Part shown: in pieces, positions 52,213-63,883 of the stretch
How the letters are laid out: each line of letters starts with the position of its first letter
Position numbering within the stretch: position 1 is the stretch's first letter
Source: Rhynchonema sp. JSB1_4
Taxonomy: Eukaryota > Nematoda > Chromadorea > Monhysterida > Xyalidae
DNA length: 64,000 nt
Assembly (NCBI GenBank): GCA_030248065.1
Contig: JASAMV010005069.1
Span: 62,001 to 126,000, forward strand
Reading direction: 5' to 3'
The notes under the pieces: generated by a model
Database searches by the model: none
What the model was told of the DNA's origin: nothing
Seen by the model: only the letters and a program-made list of their open reading frames with translations
Position numbers and translations under genes: made by a program

Positions 52213-53050
52213 ATGCCCAGCATTTTGTCAGCGGCGCGTGACAGCGGCGGAATGAACTCCAAGGCGGTCATTGACACGATGGCTTGGGTGTTCGAGACCA
52301 TGGAATACGGCATGCAGCAGATGCAGGCCATGAATGATAGCATCGCCAGGATGGAGGTCGGTTGGTCTTGAACGATGGGTCCCCGATAAAGAACACACCC
52401 CCTTAATTACCTAAACCACTGTGGTTGAAGTTGTGACTGTGAGTATTCTCTATGGTGAACAAAAATCGCTGGGTCTCTTCCAATGGCATCAAGGTCGGGC
52501 GCTCACGGTTGGGGCCCTGACTGTGTGATTTTCGATGTCAGAGTTATCGGCGGTACTTCGAGAATCGTAAATTCAACCAGCGTCAAAATTATTTCAAAAC
52601 CTTAAAAACATCTGGAAGCTGGAACTTCCAGTTCTCCAAAAATCAAGGACTGCGTGTCCCATAGTCGAGTCTCGGACCAATACACCGACCTCGACAATTA
52701 CCTAGTAGTGTTGTTCAATAAATACTAAGTAATGTCAGGCCTACATGCTCATGCTGGTTGTCCTCATGTACGCGTTGACGATAATCGGCGCGCTGGGCAT
52801 GTGTCTGTTGTATGCCAAGAATCGAGCAAAGAAACTCAAAATGGCACGGAGACAGACCCTAAAGGCACAAGTGCAACAACAACAGTCGGTGAAGACTGTG
52901 GCCAATCACAACGCAGCGCCGATGGTCAATTCAGCCAATCACCGTCAAGCATCGCCGGCCAACGTCACTGTCGGACTGACGCCAAGGGGGGCACTACCCC
53001 AGCTCGGGCACAACATGCCAAAGAAGGGCTCACCCGAACACGTCGTATGA
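52213..53050 (+). CDS. Single-pass membrane protein of unknown family (paralog 2), 2 exons
   Basis: Exons 52213-52356 and 52739-53050 sum to 456 nt, or 151 aa. The N-terminal half is an amphipathic, Met-rich helix (IDTMAWVFETMEYGMQQMQA, about 20-39). A single membrane segment follows at about 49-73 (AYMLMLVVLMYALTIIGALG), then a basic stretch (KNRAKKLKMARR) and a Gln-rich polar tail. Helix, TM and basic flank line up with the protein at 41725-42843 (I-x-x-M then E-S/T in the helix; LLVALCYG / LVVLMYAL in the TM), so the two look like diverged paralogs. The TM followed by a basic flank is reminiscent of KCNE-type subunits, but the conserved KCNE C-terminal motif is absent and this is only a shape comparison. 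Confidence 0.65.
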
Positions 53051-53298
53051 TTGTTGTTGTTGTCGATGATGACGGTGATACCTGATGGTAATTTGCATTT
53101 TGAGACTATAAAGTATGCACGGTATGCACATTCGTGTACATTCTCTGTGTATATGTTTACGGACCGGTGTTCCAACGTTCTGGAACAGCAGTATGCCCTC
53201 TTCGTAGTGAGTGGAGGCCCAAGCGCCGAATATTCATTACCACAATGAGTAAAAACGGGAGTTTCGATCATGTCACTATGAAGAAGGCACAATGTTAG

Positions 53299-53792
53299 TA
53301 CAGTGAGCCCTCTATATAGTGAAGCTCTCTGAATAGTGACAAACTTGTTGGGTTCCCGAAATTTCACGAGTTATAACTCTCTTTATAGTGGAGATTTCTT
53401 TATTGCGTATGGTGACACACTTTGCCTTCTGAACGTCACCCTAACTACAGAAACCTCTCTCTTTATAGTGACAAAAATCTGAGCCATCATGGGTCAAGCA
53501 CCAAAAAATAGTTTAGCAGAGGGCACAAATGACAGAAGATCGAACTCACTCATGCGCAAACACCAGACTTTTGCATATTTGTTGGTGTTGTTTATGCAAT
53601 TTTACGTCAGGAAGTGGTTCAAAGCACATTCGTGATCCACAAAACGCTCTGTTCCACATTCAACAAATGCTTCGTCACATGCAAAATATACCCCGTGTGA
53701 ACATCTTGTCAATTCTATACAGTGGAAATTCCTTGTAGTATAACAAAAGTGACCTGGTCCCGCTCATGTCACCATGAAGAGGGTTGACTGTA
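53299..53792 (+). mobile_element. pogo/mariner-like MITE, copy 2
   Basis: Begins TACAGTGAGCCCTCTATATA and ends GAGGGTTGACTGTA, with inverted termini and TA ends. Internal segments match 46325-46734 closely (GGTTCAAAGCACATTCGTGA, CAAAACGCTCTGTTCCACAT). It is longer than copy 1 owing to extra CTCTTTATAGTG-type repeats near its left end. Confidence 0.75.
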
Positions 53793-55823
53793 TACATCGT
53801 AAAAAGCGTTGTTTATTGAATTTTAGAGAAATATGGCATTTTTTCTTTTTATTGTTGCTGTATCAGATGCTAGTCAAAAGAAAGTGCGACAAACCAAAAA
53901 AATTCGGTTCGGTTACTTAAAATTGGGTCTATTGAAATCTTTTTTATATTGAACCATGAAGCTGAACATTATTACAATTTTTGTTATAATTTTATTATTC
54001 TGTCGTGTTTACTTCCATTTGTGTCGTCTCGTTCCGTTCTTCAGCGGATGGTTCTCAATGTGCTGCATGTGCAATATTGTCCAATTGACACGTTTACACG
54101 TGCGGTTTTACCAAAACCATTCCTTTTCACATAAGATTTGATCATTTCACGAATAAAAACCAGATCTGAATCGACGAGAGAAACTGCAGTCGGGGGTTTT
54201 GAAGCAGCCTAATTAAATTTGATGCTGAGTGTTGAGGGCGGCCACCTCCCACCCAACACCAAGTCAACAAAACCAGACGTGGTTCGAGGGTCCATTGAAA
54301 AAAAAACATCTGCATTCATTCATTCATTTTACTTTTGCAGTAAGCATGGAGTTACAATTCGGAACTCGTAATACCGCATCTTCACCAATCATTCCCTGTG
54401 TGAACGAGATCATGAGGTCAGTTGGTGTCCGATGTTATCTTGTCAGAAGCATAAAAATTTTGCCGATGTTTTTCTTTTGTCACTTGAATCACTTGCCGAT
54501 GCGAGAAAACAGACGAACGGTTTTTTCTTAATCCCTTGAATGTTATCGCTCAGAGCCACCTGTAGTTTATATTGACGAATACACCCCCGGAAACAATGTC
54601 ATTTTGAATCCATTTTCTGTTGAATGTGTTTTGTACCTAGCACTTGTGGACGCGCATGCACCAAGCAAAGCAACACCTTTGTTTTCCGGAAATATTTTGT
54701 GGGTGCACTGGTCTCAAAGTTGGCTAATGGTTTTGTCGTCAAATCATCTGGTCAAAGAAAGTCGTCGAACACATGAGCCCCAAATGAGCGCGAAAACTGA
54801 TACATGTGTTCGACGACTTTATTTGACGAAATGATTTGACCACATTACTATACTGTAAGCCTCAAAGTTTCCACCTTAACGGATTCACGTGCACTATCGG
54901 TTTGCCAAACAGGCCACACCCACGATGAAACGATACCAACAAGAAATATACTGAACATGAACCTAAGTAGGGCCCGTTTGGCGATAGGTCAGCAGGGCGC
55001 AGAAAGCTTTTTCGCTTTAGCACACCATGAAACATGGTATATCCAAACTTGAGGCTCGTAAATTACATCAATACAGGCTTATTATGAATGCGCCTTCATA
55101 CATGGGTAGCGGTCGGGTTGAATTCATGTTTGGATTAAATTTGAAAGAAAACCTGGTCCGGCTTTGGTGTACCAACTAGAACATAAGTACAGAACAGACC
55201 CCTGGTATTGGATGTGGTGGTTCTTGTGCATAATCATTTCTGTTTGTAAACTTCAAGTTGAATAAACCGTGGATTAAATTCCATTTCGCCTGGTGAGAGG
55301 CCTCGTCAAAATCCCGTATCCACGGCTCAAAGGGACGGTGGCCACTTGTAGCGATGCGCGCCCACGTTTGCATATGCATAGAAGGCGGTTGTCAATGGTT
55401 GCCGCGCACCATGCCTTTGTTGGTCATATAGCAAATATCCAGGCTAGGTTGGGCCGCGCTCAAACAAACAAAGAGCAACCGCGGGGCATCGGATTTGCAT
55501 TTGATATCGATAGGATTGGTTCTGGTTGAGCTTGATACAAACAAGCGCGTTGCTTGACGTTTGATAAGCTTTCTGTTTTTATGACGGTTACCTTTTGGAG
55601 GTTAATTTTTTCTGGGTCCGCATTTGTTCAACAAAAGCAGTTGCTTTAATGACTTTGAAGGGCTGACATTAAAATCGCACAAGGCAGCATCAAACTTCAA
55701 ACATACTACAAACCCTCTATTCGAACGCGGAAACAACAGCAGCGCCGCACAAAGTTTAATTTATTCTTTGTGCGTATTATATGTTTCAGGGCTCAAAAAC
55801 TTCACAAAATCTTAACTGTCTTA
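53793..55823. other. Intergenic region with a partial inverted repeat
   Basis: At about 54738-54836 the motifs GTCGTCAAATCATCTGGTCA and AAGTCGTCGAACACATG face their near-complements CATGTGTTCGACGACTT and AATGATTTGACCAC, forming a hairpin-capable element of about 100 bp. No coding sequence is recognised; this is the promoter side of the Arg/Ser-rich gene. Confidence 0.45.
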
Positions 55824-58800
55824 ATGCCACGACGTCGAAGCTACGGTGACGATGACGATCGAAGACCGGACACACAGGTGTCACAGTCTCTCCTCTTTAT
55901 AAGCCTAAGCCTCCTTGTGCGGAAATGATTAAGTTGTGGACAGTTTGGTGTTAAACAGTTGAATTCAAGAGTACAATAGTACAATGTACCCGCGGTAGCC
56001 CACAGAGTAACCCGAGAATTGGTTGCTCTTGTTTAAGTGGTACACCGATATGGTATGTAGGTGCTTGTTCTAATCCAAACTGTCGTGTACCGGACGGAGC
56101 ATAGGTATTTACTTCTTCTTTCCTGGTTACCATGACCAACAACATTGTAACAAAGCAAAGGCAAACACTCGAATGAAACATCACAGGACACGTACACAGT
56201 GGAGGTGAGCCGAGACGAAGATTATGAGAACAGAGGTGGGCGGAGTCGACGACGACGCAGTAGGACACGATCGGAATCACCCGTGGTTGGCGCAAGATGT
56301 TTTTGAAAAAAGTCAACCTACTACATAATCTGCAGCAATACATGTGTACTTTTCAGTGGCGGATCCAGCTTTTGGCCAAGGGAGGGGCCAATTCCAAAAA
56401 GTCATATTGTTATCCAGTGCTTGTTTGATATTCCGCGTTTTTTACACAAATATTAGTCAAAATGTGACAATACGCGCGAAAGCCAAATTTCATTGTAAAT
56501 TGGTGTATGTATTGGTCGCACAATGACTAATGGAGAATTTATCCAAAAGTCAAAGGATGGACCCTGATTCAGGAACTGCCACGCTCAGCCACTGTTAACC
56601 ACTCAGTTACTTGTATTTCTCACGAAACATTTTCACCTGAAAATAACCAGTAAAACAACCACGTTGCTGTCAGCTGGTGGTTGTTCTACTGGTTTATATT
56701 TTCAGATGAAAATGTTTTGTCGGACATACAAGTAGCTTAGTGGTTAAACAGTAGTTGAGCGTGGCTGAGCCTGAATCAGGGTCCATCCTTTGAATTTTGG
56801 ATAAATTCTCCATTAGTCATTGTGCGACCAATATGTGACGCGCGAAGCGCGCGATTTTTTGACTTTTGAAGTGTATGAGAGTGAAAATCCTGCGATTTAT
56901 GGGTGCCTTTTCCTCCTTCCTTCCGAAACGGTGGCCGCCCCTTCAGGGGCCAAATGGACCAAAGGGGGCCCATGGCCCCTGTGACGCCCCTGGATCCGCC
57001 CTTGGTGTTTTGTGACCCTGTCTATAGAATTTTCTAGATATAGATCTACGTTTTGGTTCCCAAGTGGGTTTCATTCGAAAAATTGCAAAACTTACATACC
57101 AATGTTTCACCACACTCGCAGGACGATCGACGTCGGCGTGACAGCCGGAATCGCAGAGGCCGAGACAAGGACTACTATTCGAGTGAGGAAGAGGAACAGT
57201 CACCCGACAGGTCGCATAACAAGCTGTAACTTCAACAATGTTTGACTTACATTCATGTCGTCAACTACACCTTGTTGTTTCAGGCGCAACCGTCGTCCGC
57301 AGCGCAATGGTTCATCGAGCAACAGTCGCCACCACAAAAAGACAGCCTCGGCGCCGAATAGCAAGTTTCCGGAGGTTGGCTGAAGAAAACAAGGAAAGAA
57401 AATTACGCAATAAAAAGGCTTATTGTAATGTAGTCTGCGCCTGTTTCTTGTGTAGTCCACGCATATGCTCACAAAGGCAACAGAGTGCCTATTGTCATAT
57501 ACATACGTCGCGCTATCCAAGTTTACAATAAGTACACAATTCTTTACGTTCGTTCAGGGCAGCTCTTCGTTGTGCTGTATACCTAACCGTATTTAAGCGT
57601 CAAACGTGGGCCAATTGATTCAAAGCAGACACATCGGTGTGTCTACTTGTGGCCACAATTTGTAAAACTGTCTGGTAATCGGTGTGTCTACTTTGTAGTC
57701 GCAGATGGCATTGAAATACGGTAGCTTGCACGCGAACCACGTGCATAGCATGGAACATTGTTGCCCAGCGGCGTTAAGACTAAGTATGCGCAGATGTATA
57801 GACTACAATAGAATTAGCCACAAAAAGAAGAAAAGTTAAAAAATTACGGCAGGGCCCGACAGTGAACGTTGTGATCCGAAAGACGAGCAAAACGCGAAAG
57901 TCATCCGACCATCCGGCAGGTCGACGTCGAAATGACGAAAATGAGGATGTTAGACGAGGTTGGGTGAGCGAGGGAAAACTATTTCGATGGTTCTATGACA
58001 GTCTACCCTTTTTATGGTGAGCCCTGACTGTTACAGAATGTCATGTCACCAGGAAGACGGCAAAATTTAACTTCAGGATCTGTTTACGCACACAAAACAT
58101 CGTTAAGAAGTTTGAAAAGCAGCAAAATAAATAAAACGCTTGTTATTTCCGAAATATTTTTCTAAATTTGTTTCTTGTGCAGGAGCGTCTGACCGTCGCC
58201 ACCGGCGTCGACACACGGATGGTGATCAGGACGATCGGATGCCACAACCCGACATTGAGCCACATCAACATGGTTGGTGTTGTTGTTGTTGTTGTTGGTG
58301 GATACCCAAGGTTTAATGATCGTAAATTGCATTTGCTCACTTGTGTGAAACATCAGCTAGCCAGCCTGCTGCAGGTGCAACAGCGCACGCACTGTGTGAT
58401 TGTCCGCCGGGTCCATACGTCGACTGTCGTTGTCCGTCCTGCCACTATCGCTACCATCAAATCGAGGCATCACGTGGCGCGTACTACCCGGGCACACAGC
58501 CACACACCAATGTCATGTACCCCGACGGGTATACGCCGTATCAGAGGTTCGTCTGCATCGGTAACTGCTTTTGACTAGGGGCGGTGCATCAGTACATCGT
58601 CAGTGTTATCACACCAGCTACATAGTCAGCTCATTTCAAAATAATGTCGTGGTCATTCATGAAAATCGAAGGTCATAGCTTACAAGCGCAATAACGATTC
58701 TTTCAGCAGTCTGTTCAATCCATACAAAAGTCACAATCCGCCGGCTCACCCCATCCCACTCGAGCCAACTGTGCAACCGCCGACGGAGAACAACAAAGAG

Positions 58801-60086
58801 AACAAGAAGAAGCCGAGTAACGATGATGATGATGAAGTGCCACGTATGTGTACATCAGATGATTTTTCAGACAAGCTTATGTTGTATGCATAGGGGGACC
58901 TAAAGTTTTTGGCTCTTAGTGACCGACAATGGTAATTAGGTACACAAAGCTGCCGTTATGCTCTAGTGTAACACCGATTCTGCTGTAGATCGTGATAAAA
59001 AGTTCGTATCAATCCAAAGACGGTGCACTGAAACGTCACCTATGGATACTGTGCTAAATATTGCAGGTCGCTTCATGCGCAGTGACGGCAAGTTCACAGC
59101 AGACTGCAGTGACTCTGAATGCGAACTGTGTCTGTTGGCAAAAGGCAAAGCGCCACCGAAACACAAGCACAAACCGAAAAGTCGCGGCAGTGTCAAGTGA
59201 GTTTTACTGTAACCTCTTACCAATCTGGAAATAATTGATAAACGTTTTTGTTGCAAAATTGCTTGTTCTATGTTCTGCAGATCACGTGACTCCCATCGTG
59301 GACAGTAAGTGTAATTGTGCTTATATTTTTAATGAGATTTGGCAGCTGAGAACAGACCGTTCGTCGTGGAACACTGGGTTGTCAAAATTAACGATTCGTT
59401 TTTATTACATATAGCTGCCTGGCCAGCACAAAATGGCCATAAACCCAAGTTTTGAAATCCTGTCGTTGTTACAATACACTACATCACCAGAGAAAGTGAA
59501 GAAAGCATGAAATGCATGCCTTCTTGCCACGTGATGTGGGATGATCCAGGAAGAAGTCTTCTTGCAAACAGACTGCTTTGCTGCAACGCCAGCAGTCACG
59601 TCTCGGCCTACAATTCCCATCATGCATACAGCAATGACTTCTGTTATTTTATTGTTGAAAATGAAACAGATCTAAATCTCATTTCCAGCTCACGTGACTC
59701 ACATCGCGGGAAGTAAGTTGAAGGGAATATGGTATTGGTAATAATCGACAAAAAGCCCCATCAGCATGAGCGCACGCCACAAAAATCAGGCACCAACCAC
59801 GCAACCAAACAACAACCCCCCCCAAAACCCCCCCCAACACACTAATAACTCTCCAGTCTCCACTCAAAATAATTATTTTAATTGGATATGTATCAAGTCT
59901 GATAACCGATATCCACCATTCACCATCTGCAGGTCCCGCGACTCGCAACGCAGTCCCCGCAGTCGGGGTAGCAGCCACGGACGGCCGGACTCCAAGCAAC
60001 ATCGTCAGTACACGAAACGACCCGAATCACGTGACCCCGGGGTGCCGGCAGCCGATGCGATTATTGCGAAATACAAGGATAATTGA
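55824..60086 (+). CDS. Arg/Ser-rich, Cys-cluster protein of unknown function, 12 exons
   Basis: Exons 55824-55877, 56187-56285, 57122-57210, 57284-57374, 57853-57958, 58183-58272, 58375-58546, 58707-58843, 59067-59196, 59281-59304, 59689-59712, 59933-60086 sum to 1170 nt, or 389 aa. The N-terminal half is dominated by Arg with Ser and Asp/Glu (MPRRRSYGDDDDRR; GRSRRRRSRTRSESP), like SR-type or other disordered nuclear proteins. A middle block has a cysteine cluster, LCDCPPG then DCRCPSCHYRYH (exon 7), and a second one, DCSDSECELC (exon 9), possibly metal-binding. The C-terminus carries three SRDSxR units, two of them on separate 24-nt exons. There is no membrane segment or recognised domain. 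The frame stays open through all 12 joins, which supports the model, but no homolog was recalled. Microexon use and the 57853-57958 exon are the least certain points. Confidence 0.7.
56354..57004 (+). mobile_element. hAT-like element, GGCGGATCC family, interrupted by a nested palindrome
   Basis: Termini CAGTGGCGGATCCAG and CTGGATCCGCCCTTG are inverted repeats. Internal sequence (GTGAAAATCCTGCGATT, CCTTCCGAAACGGTGGCC) matches the copy at 47178-47563. A 322-bp palindrome at 56511-56832 is inserted within it. The flanking octamers are only loosely similar. It lies in intron 2 of the Arg/Ser-rich gene. Confidence 0.7.
56511..56832. mobile_element. Nested palindromic MITE
   Basis: ATTGGTCGCACAATGACTAA at the left pairs with TTAGTCATTGTGCGACCAAT (spelled by its complement at the right end). 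Further paired blocks, such as AATGGAGAATTTATCC and GGATAAATTCTCCATT, reach to a centre near 56670. It sits inside the older hAT-like element. Confidence 0.75.
58273..58300. repeat. (GTT)n microsatellite
   Basis: GTTGGTGTTGTTGTTGTTGT-type run immediately after the exon 6 donor of the Arg/Ser-rich gene; the donor GTTGGT merges into it, so repeat-length change could affect splicing. Confidence 0.7.
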
Positions 60087-61319
60087 GATATTATGAGGCG
60101 TCTGATGGGCTGTATCAGATTTGAAAGCAAGAATTTCGACAAAGCCAATTTTTATTTGGCACGACCTTGGACAAGCGTAACGGTAACCTTGCAAATGATG
60201 AACAACTTTTACACTGGTCGAAATTTGTGCTCTTAGGAAACTATGTCGGAAACTTAGGAAACTCTCGGTCAAAAATTGTCAGTCTCATATGTACAGTACC
60301 TGGTTGTTGCCTTCTAACTTCAAACGGTATGTTGCCCGATTACTGCGCGTGGGTAAGTGCTGATCGGACAAAATATAGCTTCTTACACCTACAGTGGAAA
60401 TCCATCTCACAAGCGCAGCTTCTGCCTTGAGCCTAGCCACTATAGGAGAGGGGCATCAAATCACAATAACCAATTCACCTTCAGAGAACAGTGTTTTTGT
60501 CCCTGTTTTAACCGTATTACTCTGGGTGACGTGGTTGTCGCATCAATAGTCAAATGCATGTTGTTATGCGTGCATCATCTGAAAGGTTGAAGATTTTTTT
60601 GCGAAAGCTCATTTATATTTTTTAAGGCACATGGGTCCAATTTTCTAGCTCAACAGGAAGAGTATTTTCACAACTTATTGTATTTTATGAACTGCTCGTT
60701 CGTTGATTTAGCGTGAGTTTTGCAACATTAATTTGCGGGTTATCATGTATTGCAGGATGTATGTATTTGTGTTGATTGTAATTTATGGAAATTCATTTTG
60801 CTATTGTCTTGTCTTGCGTTGGGTCACACGCTAAATTACTTGTGTATTCTTGCAAAGTGATTATTTGGAGTTTGGGCGTTTTCACGTGTTCTGCTTCTGC
60901 TGCACCCATATTTTTCGTTACTTTGGCTCAGTGTCTGCATACGTCAAAGAAATAAAATACAGGCCATTTTCTGATTTTTATCATTATTCATACTTTCTGT
61001 ATGCGGTATTGAACTGCAAAATAAACAACCTGGGAAAATATCCTCATTATGAAAAAGTTGGTCGTACAAAAATTGAGTGCATAGGACAAAAATGGGAAAA
61101 TCACAGCTTCAATTATCAAGGAAGAAACAAACAAAGAACCAAACTCTGGAAAGATTCGTGGAATAAAAGACACTGAATATACAAAAAAACTTAAACAGCC
61201 GCTGACAGACAAAACAATAAGATGAGGTCACAACACGAAAATATGAAATAACGTGCATAATAATAGCTATGTAAGCTGACACAAGATTATCGCCAGTTGT
61301 ACTGTCATGTCGACGTTTT
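60087..61319. other. Intergenic region between the convergent Arg/Ser-rich gene and the myosin I gene
   Basis: 3' regions of two genes that face each other. AATAAA hexamers for the plus-strand gene occur at about 60950. A stop-poor, Lys-rich frame at 60850-61176 has no family resemblance and is AT-rich, so I do not call it. Confidence 0.45.
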
Positions 61320-63883
61320 TCATATTTTTTCAACATAATTCGATGGGAATAGACCTTCGCGACCACTAGCAAGTCGACCAGCCCACCAGCCAGATGGATC
61401 TGAAAAAGTGCATACAGTCACCGAGGAATAACTTCGGGTTTAGAATAGTTTTTGGCGTGTCCCGAAGAGTTCTAGCACGTTAAAGCACTTCGTTATAGGA
61501 ATGTTCGCATAGAAATACATTAAATATTCCTATAAATCGATTTGTGTCTTACAAAAAAGGAAAAAATATTTAACCGCCCAATTTTTCTGCAGCACAAGCG
61601 TAGTAGCTACAATATAGTACATCAAACAGTGCTAGAAGTCATCCTCCAAAAAGTGAAACCGAAAGTTTGGTCCCAATATGCCACGCCCCTCTTTATCACG
61701 ATACGCGGTGAATATTCGCTATCGCAAGGATTTTTTGTTACAAACGTTTTCAGGTGCAAGTTGCCACCAGGTGGCAGAATGTTAGGCACAAACTTTAACA
61801 TTTTGACATAAGATAGACAGACTTTAAGCATTTTATGCACTTCAGGTGCCAAAGCTGAAATCTCCAGGTGCAATTTGCAGCTAACCTGATTTTCAGGTGC
61901 AAATGAAATTTTTAGGTGTAAAAGTTCTGCAGTGACCGAACATGGGTGGTCCCCACGATAGCCCCAAAAACAGTACAGGCGATACTAGTCATAATTCTAA
62001 TTGACACAGTTCCATTGATATGAAAATAGTATCAATGCGATTTCAAAATTTGTTGAAGTTCATGCCCCATAGTAAGAAAAAAATCAACTGGACTACGAAG
62101 CATTCACCCGACCTTCTTTCAAAATCTCAATCACGTCGCCGGCATTGAACCCAATTTCATCAGTGTCCTGTGCGTCATAGGCGTACAGCGTGCGACATTG
62201 GGCCAATTGGGGTTTAGGCTTGACCGGAGGTTTGGGCCGACCGCCGCCTGGCAGGGGACGGGATGGCGTGGACGCGTGCACCTGTCAACAATGGGTGTAG
62301 AATGAATTGTGCTCATGATTACAATCAATGCACTTTTTGTCCTGTATGTCTGCTTTTGTGAAATTCGGTTTGTTTGGTTTATCTGCCCAAATCTGTTTAC
62401 AGCTCAACTTCGATTGCGAATCTCAACGAATAGGTAGAGAGCGGACAAAGACAAATCCTCAATGCCCCCACCACTGACGTGTGTTATAATAATCCGCCAC
62501 ATATTCACATTGTGAATGTTCTTGATGGTGTGGTGAGTGAAGGAAAATTTTGTTATCATGTCCATTTAACAGTTACAGCACTAGTCCATGGCCCACCTCA
62601 ATGTGCAGTGAACCCCATGGAGCTGACCCTGGTACCCCATAGGCGCGGAATAAAAAAGACTGACTGGCTGTTGATGCTTTATCCACCAAGCTGTACGTAC
62701 GTATAGTGCCATAGTCTCTCGACAAACCGGACAGCGTACAGACGGCCACTTCGCTAACCTCCCCAGCCCTGCCCGCTTTCGGTGTGTCCATGAACGCGGC
62801 ACCCCTCTGTGCATTGTTGGTTGGGTGCACCTGTCTGTGATGCGCACCCGTGCCCGCTGGCATGACCATACGTGGTGCATGGCCAGATGAACTGCTGATA
62901 CGACGTGACAGACGATTGCCTGCAATGCACGGACTGTGTATGGGCACGGTAGCAAAATACCAAAAACAAACTTGTCGTGCTTTTGCAAAAACAGCGTTGT
63001 TTTTGTCAAGTTGAAGTTGAAGGAATACTGACTAGGACACTTTTTCTATGGATGGTCACACAGTCGACGAGACACTCCTGACCCATGAAAAATGAACAAT
63101 GAGCGAACAAAATAACCCAAAAAAACGAAACCCCAACTGAAACTGACCAACAGCCATTGAGTCATTTTGATGTGACTGTTGATGCGCCAGCGGTCGACGG
63201 TGGTGCACGACTGGGGAGGCGATGTGTGCGCCGGGACCTACAATTTATTTGGGTAAAAGACGGATAAAAGATTGCAGCATAACTTTGCCCAAAATCAGCA
63301 TACCTTGTACAGTGCAGAGCCTAAGTGGCGTAAAGCAAGCTTATACTCTGACAATTCTTTTGGGAGAAACTTTTCAAACGCGTTGCCTGATCCGTAAAGC
63401 GCATGACGCGTGCACTGGCTATAGCGGTCACGTGACTTCTGTAGCCAGTGCACGCATGATGCGCTTTACGGATCAGGCAACGCGGTTTAAATGTTTCTCC
63501 CAAAAGAATTGCCAGAGTATAGCTTCACACAAATGCATAGCAGATTACGTTATGGCTTGCGCAATTTGAGAACTGAATTTGTGGTTTTTGCACATGTCAG
63601 AGTAACTAAACTAGGTTTTGAGAGAATCTACCACCAAAGCAGCAATCGTCAATAACGCTCCCACATACGTGTATCAGCGGGCAAGCCATTGGCAATACTG
63701 ATCACGACAGCTTTGCCTTGCACAGTCAGGGTGGCCTGATCACCAACTCCATCATTCAACTGGAATTGCACACTCCTCACATTGGAACCGAATTGCAGAC
63801 GTTGTTTCTTGACGGTGAAATCGTGCGTGTTCGCAAACTGCAGCGGTAGCTGGCGACCGGCGCACTTCTCGGCGAAAATTTTG
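61320..63883 (-). CDS. Long-tailed class I myosin (MYO1E/MYO1F type), C-terminal part; 5' end outside window
   Basis: Actin motor that links membranes to the cortex in endocytosis and adhesion. Only the last four exons are present, in transcript order: 63883-63669, 62919-62759, 62281-62113, 61399-61320. The first encodes the end of the TH1 lipid-binding domain ([15 protein letters not shown], then [10 protein letters not shown]), matching the QVQFHQGFGDLAVL region of human MYO1E. The second is a low-complexity TH2-like stretch ([20 protein letters not shown]). The third is Pro-rich ([13 protein letters not shown]) and starts the SH3 domain ([20 protein letters not shown]). The last completes the SH3 ([21 protein letters not shown]) and gives the stop. 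Phases agree at every join. The motor, IQ motifs and most of TH1 lie beyond 64000. A MITE (63342-63521) lies in the intron between the first two exons. Confidence 0.93.
61750..61930. repeat. Interspersed CAGGTGCAA motif in a myosin intron
   Basis: CAGGTGCAAG, TTCAGGTGCC, CCAGGTGCAATTTGCAG, TTTCAGGTGCAAATG and TTAGGTGTAAAAG occur within about 180 bp at irregular spacing. Probably a decayed tandem or transposon-end repeat. Confidence 0.4.
63342..63521 (+). mobile_element. MITE family TACTCTGACAA, copy 2
   Basis: Termini TATACTCTGACAATTCTTTT and AAAAGAATTGCCAGAGTATA. The arms continue through GCCTGATCCGTAAAGCGCAT and its complement, then GTGCACTGGCTA against TAGCCAGTGCAC, giving an almost complete palindrome with a short loop near 63430. 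It is a younger-looking relative of 12580-12800. Confidence 0.85.

Noticed and set aside
60850..61176. 108-codon plus-strand frame (Lys/Tyr/Phe-rich) between convergent genes
   Set aside because: AT-driven composition, no motif and no plausible upstream exon.
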